Source: Fonticula alba | Taxonomy: Eukaryota > Opisthokonta > Rotosphaerida > Fonticulaceae | Assembly (NCBI RefSeq): GCF_000388065.1 | Contig: NW_009242973.1 | Location: forward strand, 2,258,398 to 2,280,605 | DNA length: 22,208 nucleotides | Reading direction: 5' to 3' | Shown: one piece after another, positions 19,239 to 22,208 of the stretch | Layout of the letters: each line of letters starts with the position of its first letter | Numbering within the stretch: the stretch's first letter is position 1 | The notes under the pieces: model-generated | What the model saw: the letters and a program-made list of their open reading frames with translations, nothing else | Databases searched by the model: none | Told to the model about the DNA's origin: nothing | Program-made: the position numbers and the translations under genes

Positions 19239-22208
19239 ATGAAACTCCGGCCGCGGCGCCCGACCCTGCGGGCGCGCATTGGCTGGCTCACAAGCGGCAG
19301 CATGCCATCCTGGCGTCGAACCCTGCATCCGACCGCGGTGGTGGTGTTCGAAGGCGGTCGACCTGGCCACTGTGGCTTGAAGGAGGCCCTCAGCGGACCG
19401 GACGCCGAGAGTGTCGATGAGCGGGGCCCGGACGGCGAGGCGAAGCCCGGGCCCCGGCGGTGGCTGTTGCCGGCGCTGCTGTCCGGGCGCCGGTCGGGCG
19501 CCGGCAACCGCAAGCCCGAGGCCGCCCGAACCGCGCGGCTGGTGTGCCAGCTGGACCGGCTGGTGGTGCGCGGCCGGCTGGTCAGCCCGGCACTCATTCG
19601 GCGCATGCTCACCGGCCCGGCGGGCGCCAAAGCCGAGGTCCGCGCCCACCCCGCCGGCTTGGCGGAGGAGGCTGGCAATGCTCTCCCCGGTCCGGGGGAC
19701 ATCGACGACTGCATGGCCGAAGCGTGCGTCAATCCGTGGCCGGCCCAGTGGGGCGGCTGCTGCGCTCCCCGCCTCGCGGTGCCCCGCCCCGCCCCGTTGC
19801 CAATGCCTCCGCTCCGCCCCGCCCCCCCAAGACACTGACTCGCTGCCGGGCCCACCGGGCGCGCCACCCCCCCCGCCCCCAGCCGGCCGTGTGTCGCTCC
19901 TTCGCCCTGGATTGCCTTGATTCCGGAGAGCGAGACGGCCGACGTGTGCCGATCGCTGGCCACCATGCGGGCCTCCTTGGCCTTGGTGGGCGGAGGGGCG
20001 CCCATGTCTCCGGAGCCCGGCCTCTCCGACTGGGGGGCCGGGTGGGACTTGAAGGCCGTCTTCATTGCTCAGCGGGCCGGCGGTCCGGGAAGCTGGCGTG
20101 CCGAGGGCGCCGCCACTACGGGGCCCTTTCCCACGGGCTCGGCCCCGCACCCCGGCTCACCGAGGGAGATTTCCTGCCCGGGGATTAGTCCAACAATGCC
20201 GTTTATCGAAATGAAGTGCGTCCTAGACCGGCCGGAGAGCGTGCTTGTGAGGGGCTGCCCTCGCACGAGGGGGCTCGAGGGTGACCATACCAGGCGGGCG
20301 GGCCGGCGGCCGGCAGCGTGCCTGGCTGCCCGAGGGGATCTTTCTTGCCATGCCCTCATGCCACCGGTCCCGGTGTACTGACCGTCAGGTATGTGTGCGT
20401 ACGTGCGTGTGTATGCATGTATGTATTGTATGTATGTGTGTGTGTGCATGTCCTCGCTCGGGGTAAATAGCGCCGACGAACTGGCAGCCTTGGACTCGGA
20501 GGTCCGCTTCCGAGCTTTGTCCGGAAGTTTTCTCTCGGTGCGTGGCGCCGCCACCGGCGCGGGAACATCGCGGCTCGGGACTGAGGCAAGGGGCGAAACT
20601 GACAGCCACATTGTGTGCCGCGCGCGAATCCCTGCGCCCCTCCTCGCCCACCCAGGTGGCCACTCGGATATCCAACCCCGGGAGACCGCCACCAACGCGA
20701 TCGCCAAGCAGCACCCTGGCAAAGGCCCCCCTGGAGCTGAGTACCACGCTCGAGGGGGCAGCGGCTACCATGCGCATCATGATCCCCCTGATGCTTGTCC
20801 TCTTCCTGGTGGTCATGCTGAAGGCCCTCCGCGCCGATGACACGCTCTACTATGAGGCCCGTGCCCATCGGCAGACCGGGGGACCGCTCGGCCCGGAGGG
20901 GCCCCCCCGGGGCCCCGGGCCTCAAGCTCGCCCCCGGCACCGGGGCCTGCCGCTCTTCAGTCGGGCGGTGTGCTGGCTGACCCGCGGCCTGCTCGGGGGC
21001 AATGGCCCAGCGCGGTCGAGCTACCGCTCGCACTTTGGCCTGTCCATGAGGCAGATCGCATCCATCCCCTTGAAGCCGCACTTTCCCCGCGAGGAGGATG
21101 GGGAGCCTCTCCCGGGGAGTGGCCTGCCTCCGGGCCTTGGGGCCTGGGGTACGTGTGCGGGGGCGGCTCTTCCTCATTGCTCCTTCTTCCGCCGGTGACC
21201 GCATTCTGCGCCCACTCGCCCATGCCCACTCGTGTGCACACCTTGGGGAGTAGGCAGGACATCTAACTGCAGCGGCGTCCCGGGTGCCGTGGCCCCTCCC
21301 TGCGGCGAATTCGAACGGTCGGCGCCGGTGACCGCCGCCAGATGACACCTCCGCCAAGTACGACCCCTCCTCCCCAACGATGGCCCTTGTCAATGTGAAC
21401 GAACATCGTCCCTAATCAGCGCTCTCTTGCCCCCCTGGTGACGATGGCGGATGACGCCCAGAGAGCACTGCGCCATCTGCCAGGGACCTTTCTCCGAACC
21501 GTCCAGCCCCTCGGATGAGGGGTGGGCCTTGGGGCCGCTCGTGGCGTCGGGCAACATGACTGATGTCCCGCGCGCCGGCCCTGCCGTGCATGGAGGTACG
21601 CCTGACTTCTCCTGGTAGACGGCCTGCAAGTGCCTGGAGCGCGGTCGGCCGCTGTGCAGAGGCCGGGCATCCACTCCGACTCCTGTGCCCCACCGGATGG
21701 GGACTGACCGAGCGCTCTCTTGGGCCCCGCCCTCCCAGGCTCCCTGCCCCCGGCATCACGCTCGCCAAGCAGGACACCCCTCGATGGCCAGCCCACCCCA
21801 GCCCCGGAACTTGGGCAATTCTACATCGTGGATCCTCTGGGCCCGGCAGTTGGGCACTTGGTTTTCGCCCACATGGGGGTCCCGCAAACCGCTGGCGACT
21901 ACCGGCCACCGGAGCACCATGGGTCAAATGCCCCCCGCCACCGGCGCCCGGCGTCCGCACACCCCCCCCCGGCGGACCTGCGGCCAAGCGACACATCGGC
22001 CCTCGAGCATGGTCACCCGCCGGCGGCCGACGACCCGCCCGAGCGCCGGTGCATTTGGCTGCGCGAGCTCCCCTGCCAGCACTCCTTCCATCGGAGCTGC
22101 TCGGATGCCTGGCTCAGGACCTATGGTCGGGCGTGCCCCCTGTGCCGGGTCCCGGTCCTCGGCCGGCGTGGGATCCTGTCGCTGAAGGCGCCAGTCGCCT
22201 TGGGCTAG
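19239..22208 (+). CDS. Single-pass membrane RING-H2 E3 ubiquitin ligase candidate
   Basis: Six exons, 19239-19723, 19883-20215, 20471-20537, 20656-21148, 21464-21595 and 21739-22208, join in phase to 659 residues ending with TAG at the last base. A hydrophobic segment RIMIPLMLVLFLVVML (about 335-352) is flanked by a basic N-side and KALRADD. The RING-H2 half-site CAIC is at about 462-465. The rest, CQHSFH, C and W spacing, then CPLCRVPVL (about 616-640), is canonical. About 150 residues of Pro/His-rich sequence separate the second and third zinc ligands, against 9-39 usual. The last exon and the TM exon are the strongest parts. Exons 1-3 rest on phase, codon bias and the recurring GTGCGT donor. 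The start has A at -3 and an in-frame stop upstream. An extra exon near 21275-21330, or acceptor 21461 instead of 21463, is possible. RING-H2 proteins recruit E2 enzymes; the substrate and membrane are unknown. Confidence 0.6.

Noticed and set aside
19312-19322. Perfect tRNA B-box-like GGTTCGACGCC on the minus strand
   Set aside because: The flanks do not form a T-stem, and there is no A box or acceptor stem. It lies in coding exon 1 of the RING gene.
18420-20150. 576-codon open frame on the minus strand
   Set aside because: It runs through GT and CA microsatellites and lies antisense to better-supported RING gene exons. Its Gly/Arg/Pro-rich content is what GC-rich antisense gives, and no motif is present.

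Overview
This is eukaryotic nuclear DNA. It is very GC-rich, full of long G/C homopolymers and dinucleotide repeats, and its genes are cut by short introns (about 70-255 nt) that only make sense after splicing. The gene set (FAM32A, peroxisomal acyl-CoA oxidase, a sugar-nucleotide 4,6-dehydratase, a PB1-like protein, a transmembrane RING-H2 protein), together with GC content and gene density, would suit a free-living opisthokont-type protist such as the slime mould Fonticula. That assignment is an impression, not a proof. I rebuilt exons by joining GT-AG introns so that phases match and family motifs stay continuous.

Layout. Bases 387-990 hold no convincing protein. They form a compact set of perfect stems in sequence that is visibly less GC-homopolymeric than its surroundings, including a GGAA-capped hairpin and a T5 run that could end a Pol III transcript. 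This is the best candidate for something undescribed. Next are two plus-strand genes: FAM32A (1837-2671, 5 exons) and acyl-CoA oxidase (3717-7035, 8 exons). The oxidase converges on a minus-strand PB1-like protein (10244-7709, 2 exons). After about 2.4 kb with no supported gene comes a minus-strand dTDP/UDP-glucose 4,6-dehydratase-like gene (15706-12653, 8 exons). A further 3.5 kb is mostly repeats plus possible orphan minus-strand exons. The window ends with a plus-strand membrane RING-H2 E3 ligase candidate (19239-22208, 6 exons), whose stop codon is the last three bases.

The genes do not form a pathway or cluster. They look like unrelated housekeeping loci: spliceosome, peroxisomal beta-oxidation, nucleotide-sugar metabolism and ubiquitylation. 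The shared oddity is splicing. Of 24 modelled introns, 17 begin GT(A/G)CG and none begins with the usual GTRAGT. The window also encodes FAM32A, a protein known elsewhere to act in the exon-ligation spliceosome.
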